Positions 52,907-62,098 of a stretch of 64,000 bases of DNA are shown one piece after another; the stretch's first letter is position 1, and every line of letters begins with the position of its first letter. This DNA is from JAJDTQ01 sp963422385 (GTDB taxonomy: Bacteria; Desulfobacterota; Binatia; UBA9968; JAJDTQ01): contig OY729432.1 in the NCBI GenBank assembly GCA_963422385.1, positions 1,116,001 to 1,180,000 of the forward strand, in the 5' to 3' direction. Under the pieces are notes generated by a model. That model was not told where the DNA came from. It made no database searches and saw nothing but the letters and a program-made list of their open reading frames with translations. Made by a program: the position numbers and the translations under genes.

Positions 52907-53736
52907 GAACAGCGATGCTCGGTCTCTTGGCCGAGACGCCCATCCATCCCGGCTCCGGGCGCGGCATGGGTGTGGTGGACCTGCCCGTGGCGCGAGAAGC
53001 TGCCACCGACTACCCCGTGCTCGTCGGATCGAGCTTGAAGGGCGCATTGCGGGACAAGACGGGCAAGAATGCGGACGAAAATGCCGCGAACGAGAGGTTC
53101 GGGAAACCGGAGCAGGCGGGCGACCTGCTCGTCTCGGACGCGCGTCTGTTGTTGCTGCCCGTGCGTAGTCTGACCGGCGCGTACCGCTGGGCCACATGCC
53201 CGCATCTCGTCGAACGGTACGTTCGCGATTGCGCCCGGGCGGGCAGGCGAACGGAATCTCTGGCACCTCCCGATGTGAAGGAGGGGGAAGTTCTGACGTC
53301 CGGTTCAGGCGATCTGTTCCTCGAAGAAAGACAATTCCCTATCTGTGGCGAACCTGCATCCGAGTTGGCGCGCGCCATCGCGCCGTTGCTGCTCCACCAG
53401 GAAACACGGGAACGGCTGCATGGACAGATTGCCGTGCTGTGTGACGACGACTTCGCCTGGTTTGTCCGCTATGGCCTTTCCATTCAGGCGCGCAACCATC
53501 TGGAAGACGAGACCAAAAAGAGCAAGAACCTGTGGTACGAGGAAACTCTGCCTCCCGATACGCTGCTTTACTCTCTCGTCGCGGGCCGAAACGACGCGGC
53601 TCTCGACACCCTGGATTCCCTCTTCCCCGACAGCGATCCCTACCTGCAAGCCGGCGGCAACGAGACCGTGGGCCAGGGCTGGTTCGCTGTCAGGGTCCTT
53701 AAGCCCGTGGCACCGGATGCGGAGGAATCGCAATGA
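52903..53736 (+). CDS. cmr4: Type III-B Cmr4 (Cas7-like backbone nuclease)
   Basis: A 277-residue Cas7 backbone subunit that cleaves target RNA at 6-nt intervals. TAMLGLLAETPIHPGSGRGMGVVDLPVARE and PVLVGSSLKGALRDK are diagnostic; NETVGQGWFAVRVL is the C-terminal glycine loop. The Asp of GVVDLPVARE is at the expected place for the catalytic loop. ATGA overlaps both sides. Confidence 0.94.
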   Translation: MRTAMLGLLAETPIHPGSGRGMGVVDLPVAREAATDYPVLVGSSLKGALRDKTGKNADENAANERFGKPEQAGDLLVSDARLLLLPVRSLTGAYRWATCPHLVERYVRDCARAGRRTESLAPPDVKEGEVLTSGSGDLFLEERQFPICGEPASELARAIAPLLLHQETRERLHGQIAVLCDDDFAWFVRYGLSIQARNHLEDETKKSKNLWYEETLPPDTLLYSLVAGRNDAALDTLDSLFPDSDPYLQAGGNETVGQGWFAVRVLKPVAPDAEESQ

Positions 53737-54143
53737 GGACCATCGAGCAGGAACGTGCGGCAAACGCCCTTGGACGTGTAAACAAATTGAGTAGTGAGAC
53801 CAACGACTTCAAAAAGCGATACAGAAGCTATGTCGACCGCCTCGGACCGACCATCGTGCTGAACGGTCTGGGCCAGGCACTGGCTACCGAGCGCGCTACG
53901 GCCGGCTCAGAACCGAAGGAACCGGACGAAAAGGCGCACCAGATGCTTTATGACAGCTTGCAGAGCTGGCTTTGCCGCGACGATGGCGTTTATCCGCCCG
54001 GCAACGATCTCTTGCAGGTTCTCATGGAGAAGGACGAAGTGCTTTACCTCCGCGCCCAGGCCGAAGCGCTGGCATGGCTTGAGTGGCACAAGAAATGCTG
54101 CCGAGCCTCGTTCCCGAAAAGCGATCCAGGAGACAAGCCGTGA
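53733..54143 (+). CDS. cmr5: Type III-B Cmr5 (small subunit)
   Basis: A 136-residue alpha-helical small subunit. RTIEQERAANALGRVNKLSS and YVDRLGPTIVLNGLGQALA followed by EALAWLEWHKK fit Cmr5. It forms the minor filament along the crRNA. ATGA overlap with cmr4, GTGA overlap with cmr6. Confidence 0.9.
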   Translation: MRTIEQERAANALGRVNKLSSETNDFKKRYRSYVDRLGPTIVLNGLGQALATERATAGSEPKEPDEKAHQMLYDSLQSWLCRDDGVYPPGNDLLQVLMEKDEVLYLRAQAEALAWLEWHKKCCRASFPKSDPGDKP

Positions 54144-55282
54144 CTCTGCCGCTTTACAAGGCCGTGGCTGACCGACCGCCAAGCCGGGAGGTTACGGGAC
54201 ATGCGGGCCTGTGGTTCGACAAGTTCTGCAACCAGTGGCGCCATGAGAAGTCCACCTGGACCATGAAGAGCCGCGACGAGCACAACCCCAAGCTCCAATG
54301 GATCAAGACCCTGACGACGGGAAAAGTCGGTGCGGCGCCACACCTCCAGGAGACCGCGCTGCGCCTTGCGGCATTGGTCGAGAGCCGTAAAGGACACGTT
54401 GAAGTGTTCACCACGACGTCACGCTTCGTCACGGGCCTGGGCCGCAGCCATCCCATCGAGAACGGCTTTGCCTGGCATCCGACACTGGGAACACCGTATG
54501 TGCCGGGAAGCTCGGTGAAGGGTCTGGTTCGTTCCTGGGCCAAGCTGGAGGCTGACCCGCGTCCGGACAAGCAGCTTCGGGAACGCCTGCTTGGAACGCC
54601 TGATAAAGCGGGTAGCCTGTGTTTCCTCGATGCCATCCCTATTGCCCCCGTGCAGCTCGAAGCAGACGTGATGACGCCTCACTACGCAGGCTGGAGTGTG
54701 GATGACCCGCCGGGAGATTGGCGGTCGCCGACGCCCATCCCCTTCCTGACCACGGCCGCGGATACCCCCTTCCTGTTCGGTGTGACTCCGGTCCGTGACA
54801 TTTCAGACGCTGACCTGCGTGCCGTCCAGGAATGGCTGCGCGCAGCCCTCGCGTGGGGCGGAGCTGGCTCCAAGACGGCGATTGGATACGGCCGCTTCGA
54901 GAGCAACGAGCGGGAAACGACCAGCCTGACGGACAGGATACGGAAGCGCAAAGAAGCGCGCGAGACGTTGATGCAGGCCGAGAGGACGGCAAGGGAGCGT
55001 GCAGAGCGGTTGGCGGCTCTCAGCCCTACGGAGCGCGAGATCGAGGAATTGCTCAATACGCGTCGGGACAGAAACGTGCCTGAAATCACCGCCATCATTC
55101 AGGCAGTCAAGAGCGGTCGCTGGACTGGCGACGCCAAAATCGAAGCCGCACGATGTCTGAAGGACCGGATGACCAGAGCGAAGAAGTGGAAAGAAACCAG
55201 CCGGAAGAAACAGCCTGCCAAGGACCGGGATTACCAGGACACGTTGACCGTCATACGCTGGCTGCGGGGCGAAGCGTCATAG
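54140..55282 (+). CDS. cmr6: Type III-B Cmr6
   Basis: A 380-residue Cas7-like RAMP that closes the 3' end of the Cmr filament. I start at GTG 54140, overlapping the cmr5 stop, with AGGAG at 54128. An upstream start at 54083 would overlap cmr5 far more. Signatures are TTSRFVTGLGRSHPIENG, PYVPGSSVKGLVRSWAK and GGAGSKTAIGYGRFES. A basic helical extension of about 100 residues follows the domain. 23 bp to cas3. Confidence 0.9.
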   Translation: MTLPLYKAVADRPPSREVTGHAGLWFDKFCNQWRHEKSTWTMKSRDEHNPKLQWIKTLTTGKVGAAPHLQETALRLAALVESRKGHVEVFTTTSRFVTGLGRSHPIENGFAWHPTLGTPYVPGSSVKGLVRSWAKLEADPRPDKQLRERLLGTPDKAGSLCFLDAIPIAPVQLEADVMTPHYAGWSVDDPPGDWRSPTPIPFLTTAADTPFLFGVTPVRDISDADLRAVQEWLRAALAWGGAGSKTAIGYGRFESNERETTSLTDRIRKRKEARETLMQAERTARERAERLAALSPTEREIEELLNTRRDRNVPEITAIIQAVKSGRWTGDAKIEAARCLKDRMTRAKKWKETSRKKQPAKDRDYQDTLTVIRWLRGEAS

Positions 55283-55305
55283 ACGACCGCCCCGCGTGCT
55301 GAACA

Positions 55306-58300
55306 ATGTCCCTGACTAACAAAGTGAGTCCCGTGACTGACCTGACCGCGACAGACTTCGCCGACTTCTTTGCGGGGTCTTGGGGCTATCAGCCCTTTGC
55401 ATGGCAGCAGACATTGGCGGAGAGGGTGCTGGAACATCCAGAGTCTCCCTGGCCCGAGGCGATCGCTCTACCGACGGCTTCCGGAAAGACCGCTTGCCTG
55501 GATATAGCGGTGTTCGCGTTGGCGGTCCAAGCGTCGCGGATGGAGCGAAAGCAGACCATCACCGCGCCTCGCCGCATCTTCTTCGTAGTGGACCGGCGCG
55601 TGATCGTGGACGAGGCATACGAGCGCGCCAAGCGGTTGGCAAAGAAACTGGATGAAGCCGATGCGGGCATCGTCAAGAGGGTCGCGGACAATCTTCGACA
55701 GATCGCCCACGGCGAACCGACGAACTCAGATCGCGAACGACCGCTGGCTGCCCATTTGTTGCGCGGCGGCATGTACCGCTCCGAAGCCTGGGCGCGGAAT
55801 CCGCTACAACCGACGGTGGTGGCATCCACCGTTGATCAGATCGGCTCTCGTCTGCTGTTCCGCGCCTATGGACGCGGCTTCGGCACTTGGCCGATCCATG
55901 CCGGACTCATCGCCAACGACAGCCTCATCCTCCTCGACGAGGCGCATTGCGCTCAGCCGTTTCTTCAGACCTTGCGGGCGGTTCGACGTTTCCGGACCTG
56001 GGGGCACAATCCGCTCAAGCGATGCTTCTTTCCCGTGGTCATGTCCGCCACGCCACCGCTAGGGATGACGGACGTATTCGAGGACCAGTCCGACGAACGG
56101 CTCGATCCGCGCCATCCGCTTGGCCGACGCCAATCGGCGCACAAACCCGCGGTCCTCAAGGCAGTCCACAACGCCAAGGGACCAAAAGCCACACATGTAT
56201 TGGCTCGGGCTCTAGCCAATGCAGGAGTGGAACTGGTCAACGAACAACGTCGAGCGATCGTGATATTCGCCAACCGCGTGGCGACGGCGCGGCAGACTCA
56301 CCGGCTGTTGACGGCCGATCACGGAGACCGCGTGGTCCTGCTCACCGGCCGTATGCGCCCCGTGGACAAGGACGCCATCGTTCAACAGCGTTTGAAGCTC
56401 CTTTACTCGAATCAGTCCGGGCAACGCGCTCTGGAAGAGCCGCTCATGGTCGTGGCTACTCAAACCCTGGAAGTCGGGGCCGACCTCGACTTCGATGGTC
56501 TCGTCACCGAGTGCGCAAGTCTCGACGCCCTGCGTCAACGCTTCGGCCGCTTGAACCGCATGGGGCGCCCCATAGAGGCGCGAGCGGTGATCCTTGTCCG
56601 TGGGGATCAGGCCGGAGCAACGGCGGACGAGCCGGCGGCGACGAAAGTGAAGACGGGAGAGAACGAGGACCCTGTTTACGGTCGAGCCTTGACCCGGACG
56701 TGGACGTGGCTCAATACGCACAACGCCGAGACGGGCGAGGTCGACTTCGGAATCTCATCCCTCGGCCCGCAATTGCCGGAGGGCGATTCCCTGGCAGCAC
56801 TAAACGCCCCGACCCGTGACGCTGCGGTGATGCTTCCCGCCCACCTCGATTGCTGGGCGCAGACGGCCCCAGCCCCATGCCCTTCCCCCGACGTCGGCCT
56901 GTTCCTGCATGGTCCGCGCGAAAGCGTGGCTGACGTGCAGGTCTGTTGGCGCGCGGACCTGGATCTGATCGAGGAGAAGGAAACAGTGCTGGAGCTGCTG
57001 TCCTTGTGCCCACCGAGCAGCAACGAGACGCTGCCGGTGCCGATCGGCGTATTCCGGCGTTGGCTGGCCGGGGGAGCCATCGAAGACGACAGCGCCGATG
57101 TGGAGGGAATCGGCACAGAAGACGACAGCAGCGGGAGGAGTGCGCCGGTAGTCCGGTGGCGCGGGGCAGGGACCGACGGGGACGACATCACGGATGACCC
57201 CAAGCTGGTTCGGCCCGGCGACGTGATCGTGATTCCGACCCGCCATCCGGGACAAGCGCGCCGACTCGGCGACGTGCCGCAGGACGCTGTCCTCGACGTA
57301 GGTGACGAGGCCTATCGCCGCGCCCGCGCCAAGCCCATCCTTAGGCTGAGTCCGGCGCTCGTGAACGATTGGCCGGACTCCATCAATGCAAAGGCCGCTG
57401 CATCCGGACTGTTGAAGAATCTGGAGCAGAGGTACGAGGATGATCCGCACGAGCTCGGCGATGCCTTGCGGGAGTTGCTGACGGAGGTGGCCGACTCGGA
57501 ACCGATCTCGGAACGCTGGGCCTGGTTGCCGCAAGCGGCGAAAGAGCTGGCGGACGAGTACCGAGGCGCCGTGTTGGACCGCGCCTATCGGGTTGTCGGT
57601 AAAGAAAGCATCGTCCTCGTCGGGCATCGCCGCCTGCAACACCTCGCCCACGAAGCCGACAGCTTCAGCGACGAGGATGACGCCGCCGCATCCGGCATTT
57701 CGCACCGAGACGGGCAACCTGTCCTGCTCGACAAACATCTTCCCGGGGTGGAAACGTTCGCCCGGCGTCATGCCATGGGTTGCGGGCTGCCGGATGATCT
57801 GGCGGACGCCGTGGCGCGGGCAGGGTTGCTACACGATCTGGGCAAGGCCGACCGACGCTTTCAGTCCATGTTGCGCGGCGGCGCCCCCTGGGCTGACGGG
57901 GTGTTTATCGCGAAATCATCACGAATGCCGAAGACCCGCGCGGCACGCGGTCGCGCGCTTGCGGAATCCGGTTATCCACGAGGAGGCCGGCACGAACTGC
58001 TCTCGGTGCGTATGGCCGAGACCGCTTCGGCGCTTTTGCCCAAGAACGAGGACTCGCGCGATCTGGTTCTACATCTGGTTGCCAGCCATCACGGTTACTG
58101 TCGGCCGTTCGCTCCGGTGGTGGTTGATCCCGAAGGTGTGAAGGTTGAGTATGAACTGAACGGATCGAAGATGCGCTGGTCTGGCCCTACCGGCCTCGAG
58201 CGTCTCGATTCCGGCATCGCGGACCGCTACTGGAGGTTGGTGCGGCACTATGGCTGGTGGGGCCTGGCTTGGCTGGAAGCCCTGTTGCGACTGGCCGACT

Positions 58301-58344
58301 GGCGAAGAAGCGAATGGGAGGAGACGCACAGTGCCAACGAGTGA
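55306..58344 (+). CDS. cas3: Type I-G Cas3 (helicase with C-terminal HD nuclease)
   Basis: A 1012-residue Cas3 with the domain order helicase then HD, as in type I-G. Walker A LPTASGKTACLD near residue 55, DEAH in LILLDEAHCAQPF near 210, SAT in VVMSATPP, and QTLEVGADLDFDGLVTE with RFGRLNRMGR for motifs V-VI. The HD domain has LLHDLGKADRRFQSML near 843 and VASHHGYCRPF near 926. It unwinds and degrades DNA marked by Cascade. The two active centres look intact. Confidence 0.95.
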   Translation: MSLTNKVSPVTDLTATDFADFFAGSWGYQPFAWQQTLAERVLEHPESPWPEAIALPTASGKTACLDIAVFALAVQASRMERKQTITAPRRIFFVVDRRVIVDEAYERAKRLAKKLDEADAGIVKRVADNLRQIAHGEPTNSDRERPLAAHLLRGGMYRSEAWARNPLQPTVVASTVDQIGSRLLFRAYGRGFGTWPIHAGLIANDSLILLDEAHCAQPFLQTLRAVRRFRTWGHNPLKRCFFPVVMSATPPLGMTDVFEDQSDERLDPRHPLGRRQSAHKPAVLKAVHNAKGPKATHVLARALANAGVELVNEQRRAIVIFANRVATARQTHRLLTADHGDRVVLLTGRMRPVDKDAIVQQRLKLLYSNQSGQRALEEPLMVVATQTLEVGADLDFDGLVTECASLDALRQRFGRLNRMGRPIEARAVILVRGDQAGATADEPAATKVKTGENEDPVYGRALTRTWTWLNTHNAETGEVDFGISSLGPQLPEGDSLAALNAPTRDAAVMLPAHLDCWAQTAPAPCPSPDVGLFLHGPRESVADVQVCWRADLDLIEEKETVLELLSLCPPSSNETLPVPIGVFRRWLAGGAIEDDSADVEGIGTEDDSSGRSAPVVRWRGAGTDGDDITDDPKLVRPGDVIVIPTRHPGQARRLGDVPQDAVLDVGDEAYRRARAKPILRLSPALVNDWPDSINAKAAASGLLKNLEQRYEDDPHELGDALRELLTEVADSEPISERWAWLPQAAKELADEYRGAVLDRAYRVVGKESIVLVGHRRLQHLAHEADSFSDEDDAAASGISHRDGQPVLLDKHLPGVETFARRHAMGCGLPDDLADAVARAGLLHDLGKADRRFQSMLRGGAPWADGVFIAKSSRMPKTRAARGRALAESGYPRGGRHELLSVRMAETASALLPKNEDSRDLVLHLVASHHGYCRPFAPVVVDPEGVKVEYELNGSKMRWSGPTGLERLDSGIADRYWRLVRHYGWWGLAWLEALLRLADWRRSEWEETHSANE

Positions 58345-59263
58345 ATTACCCCCGGGGCTTCTATTGCGCGGGATTGACGGGAGCAACCCGCTCGGTTTTC
58401 TTGCGGCCGTCGGAACGCTGAGGGTGGTGACTTGTGTGTCCCCCTCATCCAACTGGCACCTTCAGTGGCAGGTTTGTGATGGGACGTGGACACCCAAACT
58501 GCTCGGGAACGATCCACTTTCGGAAGACGACCTGATCGACATCCTGATGCCTCCCCCCAAGAAAGCGAAGGACCAACCCGCGCTGACATTTGCCAAGAAT
58601 CTCAACGTCGGTTGTGAACGGTTCAGGGCCGTAACCGAAAGAGCCCAAGAGGCGTCAACCTTCACCGATCGGCAAGAGGCCGACTTTGTGGCCGCATTCG
58701 GCTGCGAGAGCCTGCCGATTTCCCGCAAGGACCCGACCATCCAGGACACCGCACTGAGAACCATGAGCGGCGCCGGCCATCAACACTTTCTTGGCTCCAT
58801 GTGGGAACTGATTCAAACGACGGAGCCGGACCATCTACGCGCTTCGTTGTTTCTTTCATGGCAGTACTCGGACGACAGACCGAACCTGCGATGGGACCCC
58901 GTGGACGACCGCCGGTACGCCTTGCGTTGGAAGAAGCCCTCAGGCGACCCGGTACGTACGATGCGGGGCGCCAACCGTCTAGCGGTGGAAGCTCTCCCTC
59001 TTTTCCCCACCGCAGCCGGGGAGCGCAGACTTCACACAACAGGCTTTTCACAGCGGAGCGGCGAAGGCGTATCATTCACATGGCCCATATGGGACGGCCC
59101 CCTGAACATCGATACCGTTCGGTCCGTGCTCAGCTTGGCCGAGTTGCAAGAGCCCAAGCCGAACCGTGACAGACTTTTGGCGATGGGTATCGTGGAGGTT
59201 TATCGCAGTGAACGGATTACCAGGGACAAGTACCGCAACTTCACAGCAGCCACACCCGCATGA
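58331..59263 (+). CDS. Putative type I-G Cas8-like / Cas3-associated subunit
   Basis: A 310-residue protein starting at GTG 58331, inside the end of cas3, with GGGAGGAG upstream. The N-terminus LLLRGIDGSNPLGFLAAVGTLRVV recalls the opening of Cas8u/Csx17-type proteins. Position directly after cas3 matches the small Cas8u2/Csb3-like or Cas3-extension family of type I-G loci. No separate Csx17-type large subunit is found, so this is the best candidate for PAM recognition. The exact family name is uncertain. Confidence 0.65.
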   Translation: MPTSELPPGLLLRGIDGSNPLGFLAAVGTLRVVTCVSPSSNWHLQWQVCDGTWTPKLLGNDPLSEDDLIDILMPPPKKAKDQPALTFAKNLNVGCERFRAVTERAQEASTFTDRQEADFVAAFGCESLPISRKDPTIQDTALRTMSGAGHQHFLGSMWELIQTTEPDHLRASLFLSWQYSDDRPNLRWDPVDDRRYALRWKKPSGDPVRTMRGANRLAVEALPLFPTAAGERRLHTTGFSQRSGEGVSFTWPIWDGPLNIDTVRSVLSLAELQEPKPNRDRLLAMGIVEVYRSERITRDKYRNFTAATPA

Positions 59264-59414
59264 CGCAGAGCGCAAGCTCCGCCGTTACGCGGAAGCCGGT
59301 CGACACGCTTGGGATGACGCTTTTTGCCTCATGCGCGAGAAAAATGATGACTCGTTGGTAGATGAAGAATCGTCGGCGGCTACCCGATGGAACCCCACGG
59401 AGTGGGAGTGGTAG
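59208..59414 (+). CDS. Small ORF after the Cas8-like gene
   Basis: A 68-codon frame from GTG 59208 (GGAGG 10 bp upstream) overlapping the end of the Cas8-like gene. It has a charged middle (HDAERKLRRYAEAGRHAWDD) and acidic/Trp-rich end. It is not similar to Cas4. It ends close to the joint with the IS remnant, so it may be truncated. No function suggested. Confidence 0.35.
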   Translation: MNGLPGTSTATSQQPHPHDAERKLRRYAEAGRHAWDDAFCLMREKNDDSLVDEESSAATRWNPTEWEW

Positions 59415-59461
59415 CTGCCCGGTTGCTCGGAAGACCCCCCGCATGACCCCCGACCAGCAAC

Positions 59462-60391
59462 TCACTCTCCCCCTTCCGCCCCCTCCAGCGACCGGCGATA
59501 CGCTGGGTGTTCTTCGCCAGCCCCCGGCAGCGCACCTTGGCGTAGCCGAAGTGGCGCTTCACGTACAGGAACGGATGCTCCACCTTGGCCCGCACCGAGG
59601 CCTTGCGCTTCTCCGCCGCCTCCTCCGGTCCCGCCTTGTCCAACAGCTTGCGCTTGCCGGGCTTCATCGCCACCTGCCAGTCCACGTCCGTGTCCCGGTT
59701 CTCCTCGCGCTTGCCCACCCCCTGGTAGCCGGCGTCGCCCCACACCTGCTCCTCGTTTCCGTGCAGCAGCGCGTGCGCCGTCGCCACGTCCGAGGCGTTG
59801 GCCGGTGTCGTCTCCAGACTGTGCGTCAAGCCCGACTGCGCATCCACACCGATATGCGCCTTCATCCCGAAGTACCACTGGTTCCCCTTCTTCGTCTGGT
59901 GCATCTCCGGGTCCCTCTCCCCCTTGCGGTTCTTCGTCGACGACGGCGCGGCGACGATGCCCGCGTCCACGATCGTCCCCGTCTTCAACCGGTGCCCGAG
60001 CGAGGCCGGATGCGCGTTGATCTCCTCGAACAGCGTCTCCCCCGGACCGTGCCTGTCCAGCAGGCGGCGGAAGTGCAGGACCGTCGTCTCGTCGGGCAGT
60101 GCACCCGACAGCCGCAGCCCCACAAACCGCCGCACCGACTCCACCTCGTAGAGCAGGCCCTCCATCCCGGGGTCGCTCAGGTTGTAGAACAACTGCACGC
60201 AGTGCACCCGCACCAATAACCCCCAGCGGATAGGGACGCGGACCGCGCCCGGCCTTCGGATAGAACGGCTCGACCCGCTTCTCCAGCCGCTCCCACGGGA
60301 TCAGCGCCTCCATCTTCTCGATAAACGCCTCGCGCCGCGTCCGACGCTTCTTCAGATCGTGCTCCAACTCCGCAAACGTCGCTTGCTCCAT
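59462..60391 (-). pseudogene. IS5-family transposase, frameshifted and 3'-truncated
   Basis: The N-terminus MEQATFAELEHDLKKRRTR...FYPKAGRGPRPYPLGV is followed, in another frame, by VHCVQLFYNLSDPGMEGLLYE, then TIVDAGIVAAPSSTKN and YFGMKAHIGVDAQSGL with the DDE positions of IS5 enzymes. One extra base at about 60210-60220 breaks the frame. After RGLAKNT the C-terminal helix is lost, in line with deletion of that end of the element. Confidence 0.8.
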
Positions 60392-60456
60392 CGCCCACGC
60401 TCCCCTCCGCCATCTAATGGACCCATTTTGCCAGAACCAACTTGTTCAGATTTTCC
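59480..60456 (-). mobile_element. IS5-like element remnant at cas4-cas1
   Basis: The right end is recognisable as CAGATTTTCC immediately followed by CTAG (60457-60460), the kind of 4-bp target used by IS5 elements. The corresponding left inverted repeat and second CTAG copy are absent. The left boundary is therefore a deletion joint, placed roughly at 59480 where transposase homology ends. Confidence 0.65.
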
Positions 60457-60475
60457 CTAGGTCTGCGCCCAGGCC

Positions 60476-61774
60476 ATGATCCTGGAGGACAACGGCTACC
60501 GGGTGGAGCGGGGCGCGCTGTGGTACGCCGGCTCGCGGGAACGAGTGCCGGTGGTGCTCGACGCGGAACTGCGGGCGCAGACGCTGGAAGCCATATCGGG
60601 GCTCCGGGCCGCGACGACAGCGGGCCGCCGTTCGCCCCCCTTGCAAAACAGCCCCAAGTGCCCGCGCTGCTCCCTCGCCGGCATCTGTCTACCGGACGAA
60701 ACCAACCTGTTCCGAAAGGGTTATCCACCACGCCAACTCAACCCCTCGGACAACCCGGCGCTGCCGCTCTACGTGCAGACGCCGGGAGCAAGGCTGCGGA
60801 AGAGCGGCGAACAGTTGATCGTCGAGGTGGAAGAAGAGAAGGTCGAGGTGCCCATGATCGACGTGTCCCAGGTGGCACTGTTCGGCCCGGTCTCCGTGAC
60901 CACGCCGGCGCTTCACGCGCTGATGCGCGCGGAGATTCCGGTTTCGTGGTTCTCCACCGGGGGATGGTTCCTCGGCCACACGGTGGGGACCGGCAACGGC
61001 AACGTGGCGGTGCGTGAGGTCCAGTACCGGTTCGCCTTCGATGAAGGGCGCAGTCTCGCTTTCTCGCGCGATCTGGTGGCTGCCAAGGTACGCAACTCTC
61101 GCACTCTGTTGCGCCGCAACTGGCGCGCCGACCGGGACGCCGACGACAAGGCGGAGGCGTTGGAACGGCTGAGACGGATAGCCCAACGTGCGGCTTATGC
61201 CGAAAATGCCCAGCAGCTATTGGGTATCGAAGGCGAGGCTGCGGCCATCTACTTCGCCCGCTTCGAGAACATGCCTGCACCCAATGCGAATGAAGGCGTG
61301 GCCGCCTTCTCGTTCTCGACGCGCAACCGGCGTCCGCCGACGGACCCGGTAAACGCCATGCTGTCGCTGGGCTATGCCCTTCTGGCACGGACCTTCGCCA
61401 CGACCATCTCGGCCACCGGGCTGGATCCATACATGGGGCTGTACCACCGACCGCGCCATGGTCGTCCGGCTTTGGCCCTCGACCTCATGGAGCCATTCCG
61501 ACCCATTATCACCGATTCATACGTGATCCAGGCTATCAACAACGGCGAGGTCAAACCGAGCGATTTCGTCTTCAACGGACCGAGTTGTGCGCTCAAGCCC
61601 GGCGGCCGCAAAGCGTTCATGGCAGCCTTCGAGCGACGCATGGAACAGGAAACCGCCCATCCGGTTTTCGGCTACCGGGTCTCCATGCGCCGGTTGATCG
61701 ACGTCCAGGCACGGCTGCTCGCCCGGCACTTGCAGGGAGAGATCCTCGCCTATCCCCACTATCTCCCTCGGTGA
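60476..61774 (+). CDS. cas4-cas1: Cas4-Cas1 fusion, 5'-truncated
   Basis: A 432-residue frame. The Cas4 part keeps only its C-terminus: QAMILEDNGYRVERGALWY and the iron-sulfur cysteines CPRCSLAGIC. The RecB-like N-terminus with the first cysteine and catalytic residues is missing, because homology starts at the codon after the IS end (frame closed by TAG 60458-60460). The Cas1 part (from about residue 95) is complete, with LLGIEGEAAAIYFARF and GLDPYMGLYHRPRHGRPALALDLMEPFRPIITD supplying catalytic Glu/His/Asp. Spacer integration may persist, PAM selection by Cas4 should not. Confidence 0.88.
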   Translation: MILEDNGYRVERGALWYAGSRERVPVVLDAELRAQTLEAISGLRAATTAGRRSPPLQNSPKCPRCSLAGICLPDETNLFRKGYPPRQLNPSDNPALPLYVQTPGARLRKSGEQLIVEVEEEKVEVPMIDVSQVALFGPVSVTTPALHALMRAEIPVSWFSTGGWFLGHTVGTGNGNVAVREVQYRFAFDEGRSLAFSRDLVAAKVRNSRTLLRRNWRADRDADDKAEALERLRRIAQRAAYAENAQQLLGIEGEAAAIYFARFENMPAPNANEGVAAFSFSTRNRRPPTDPVNAMLSLGYALLARTFATTISATGLDPYMGLYHRPRHGRPALALDLMEPFRPIITDSYVIQAINNGEVKPSDFVFNGPSCALKPGGRKAFMAAFERRMEQETAHPVFGYRVSMRRLIDVQARLLARHLQGEILAYPHYLPR

Positions 61775-61779
61775 ATATC

Positions 61780-62049
61780 ATGGCCAATGAACGCCTCTAC
61801 ATCGTGACCTATGACATAGCCGAGCCGAAGCGTTGGCAGCGGATATTCAAAACCATGAAGGGTTATGGCCACTGGCTCCAGTTGTCGGTTTTTCAGTGTA
61901 GGCTGACAGCCCGGCAGCGTGCCGAAATGGCCATGCGCCTGGAAGGCCCGATCCGACCGTCGGAGGATCACATCCTGATCGTCGACCTGGGTCCCGCCGA
62001 CAGCGTCGACCCGCGCGTCGAAAGCCTGGGCAAGGGCTACGAGGCATGA
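61780..62049 (+). CDS. cas2: Cas2
   Basis: An 89-residue Cas2 with the ferredoxin-like fold: LYIVTYDIAEPKRWQRIFKTMKGYGHWLQLSVFQC and the final strand DHILIVDLGPAD. It is the scaffold of the Cas1-Cas2 integrase. Starts 5 bp after cas4-cas1. Last recognisable cas gene; a repeat-like palindrome follows 7 bp after its stop. Confidence 0.95.
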   Translation: MANERLYIVTYDIAEPKRWQRIFKTMKGYGHWLQLSVFQCRLTARQRAEMAMRLEGPIRPSEDHILIVDLGPADSVDPRVESLGKGYEA

Positions 62050-62056
62050 AGAGGCG

Positions 62057-62098
62057 CTTCAATGAGGCCGAGGTCATATGGCCTCGGCCTCATTGAAG
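62057..62098 (+). CRISPR. Solo CRISPR-repeat-like palindrome after cas2
   Basis: Two perfect 17-bp arms (CTTCAATGAGGCCGAGG and complement) around TCATATGG. The left part CTTCAATGAGGCCG is shared (11 bases) with the hairpin upstream of csb1. The inner stem CCGAGG/CCTCGG is typical of a CRISPR repeat stem, but the mirror-image right end (CCTCATTGAAG) makes it longer than a repeat. It sits where an array would start. No second unit or spacer follows. No T-run for a terminator. Confidence 0.5.

Noticed and set aside
54083..54142. Upstream ATG 54083 as the start of cmr6
   Set aside because: It would overlap cmr5 by 60 bp and add residues without homology, whereas GTG 54140 has a Shine-Dalgarno and the same 4-bp overlap used throughout the operon.
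62057..62098. Rho-independent terminator after cas2
   Set aside because: The stem is strong, but no T-tract follows on either strand and the left part shares CAATGAGGCCG with the csb1-leader hairpin. A terminator role is not excluded, but repeat-like is the better description.
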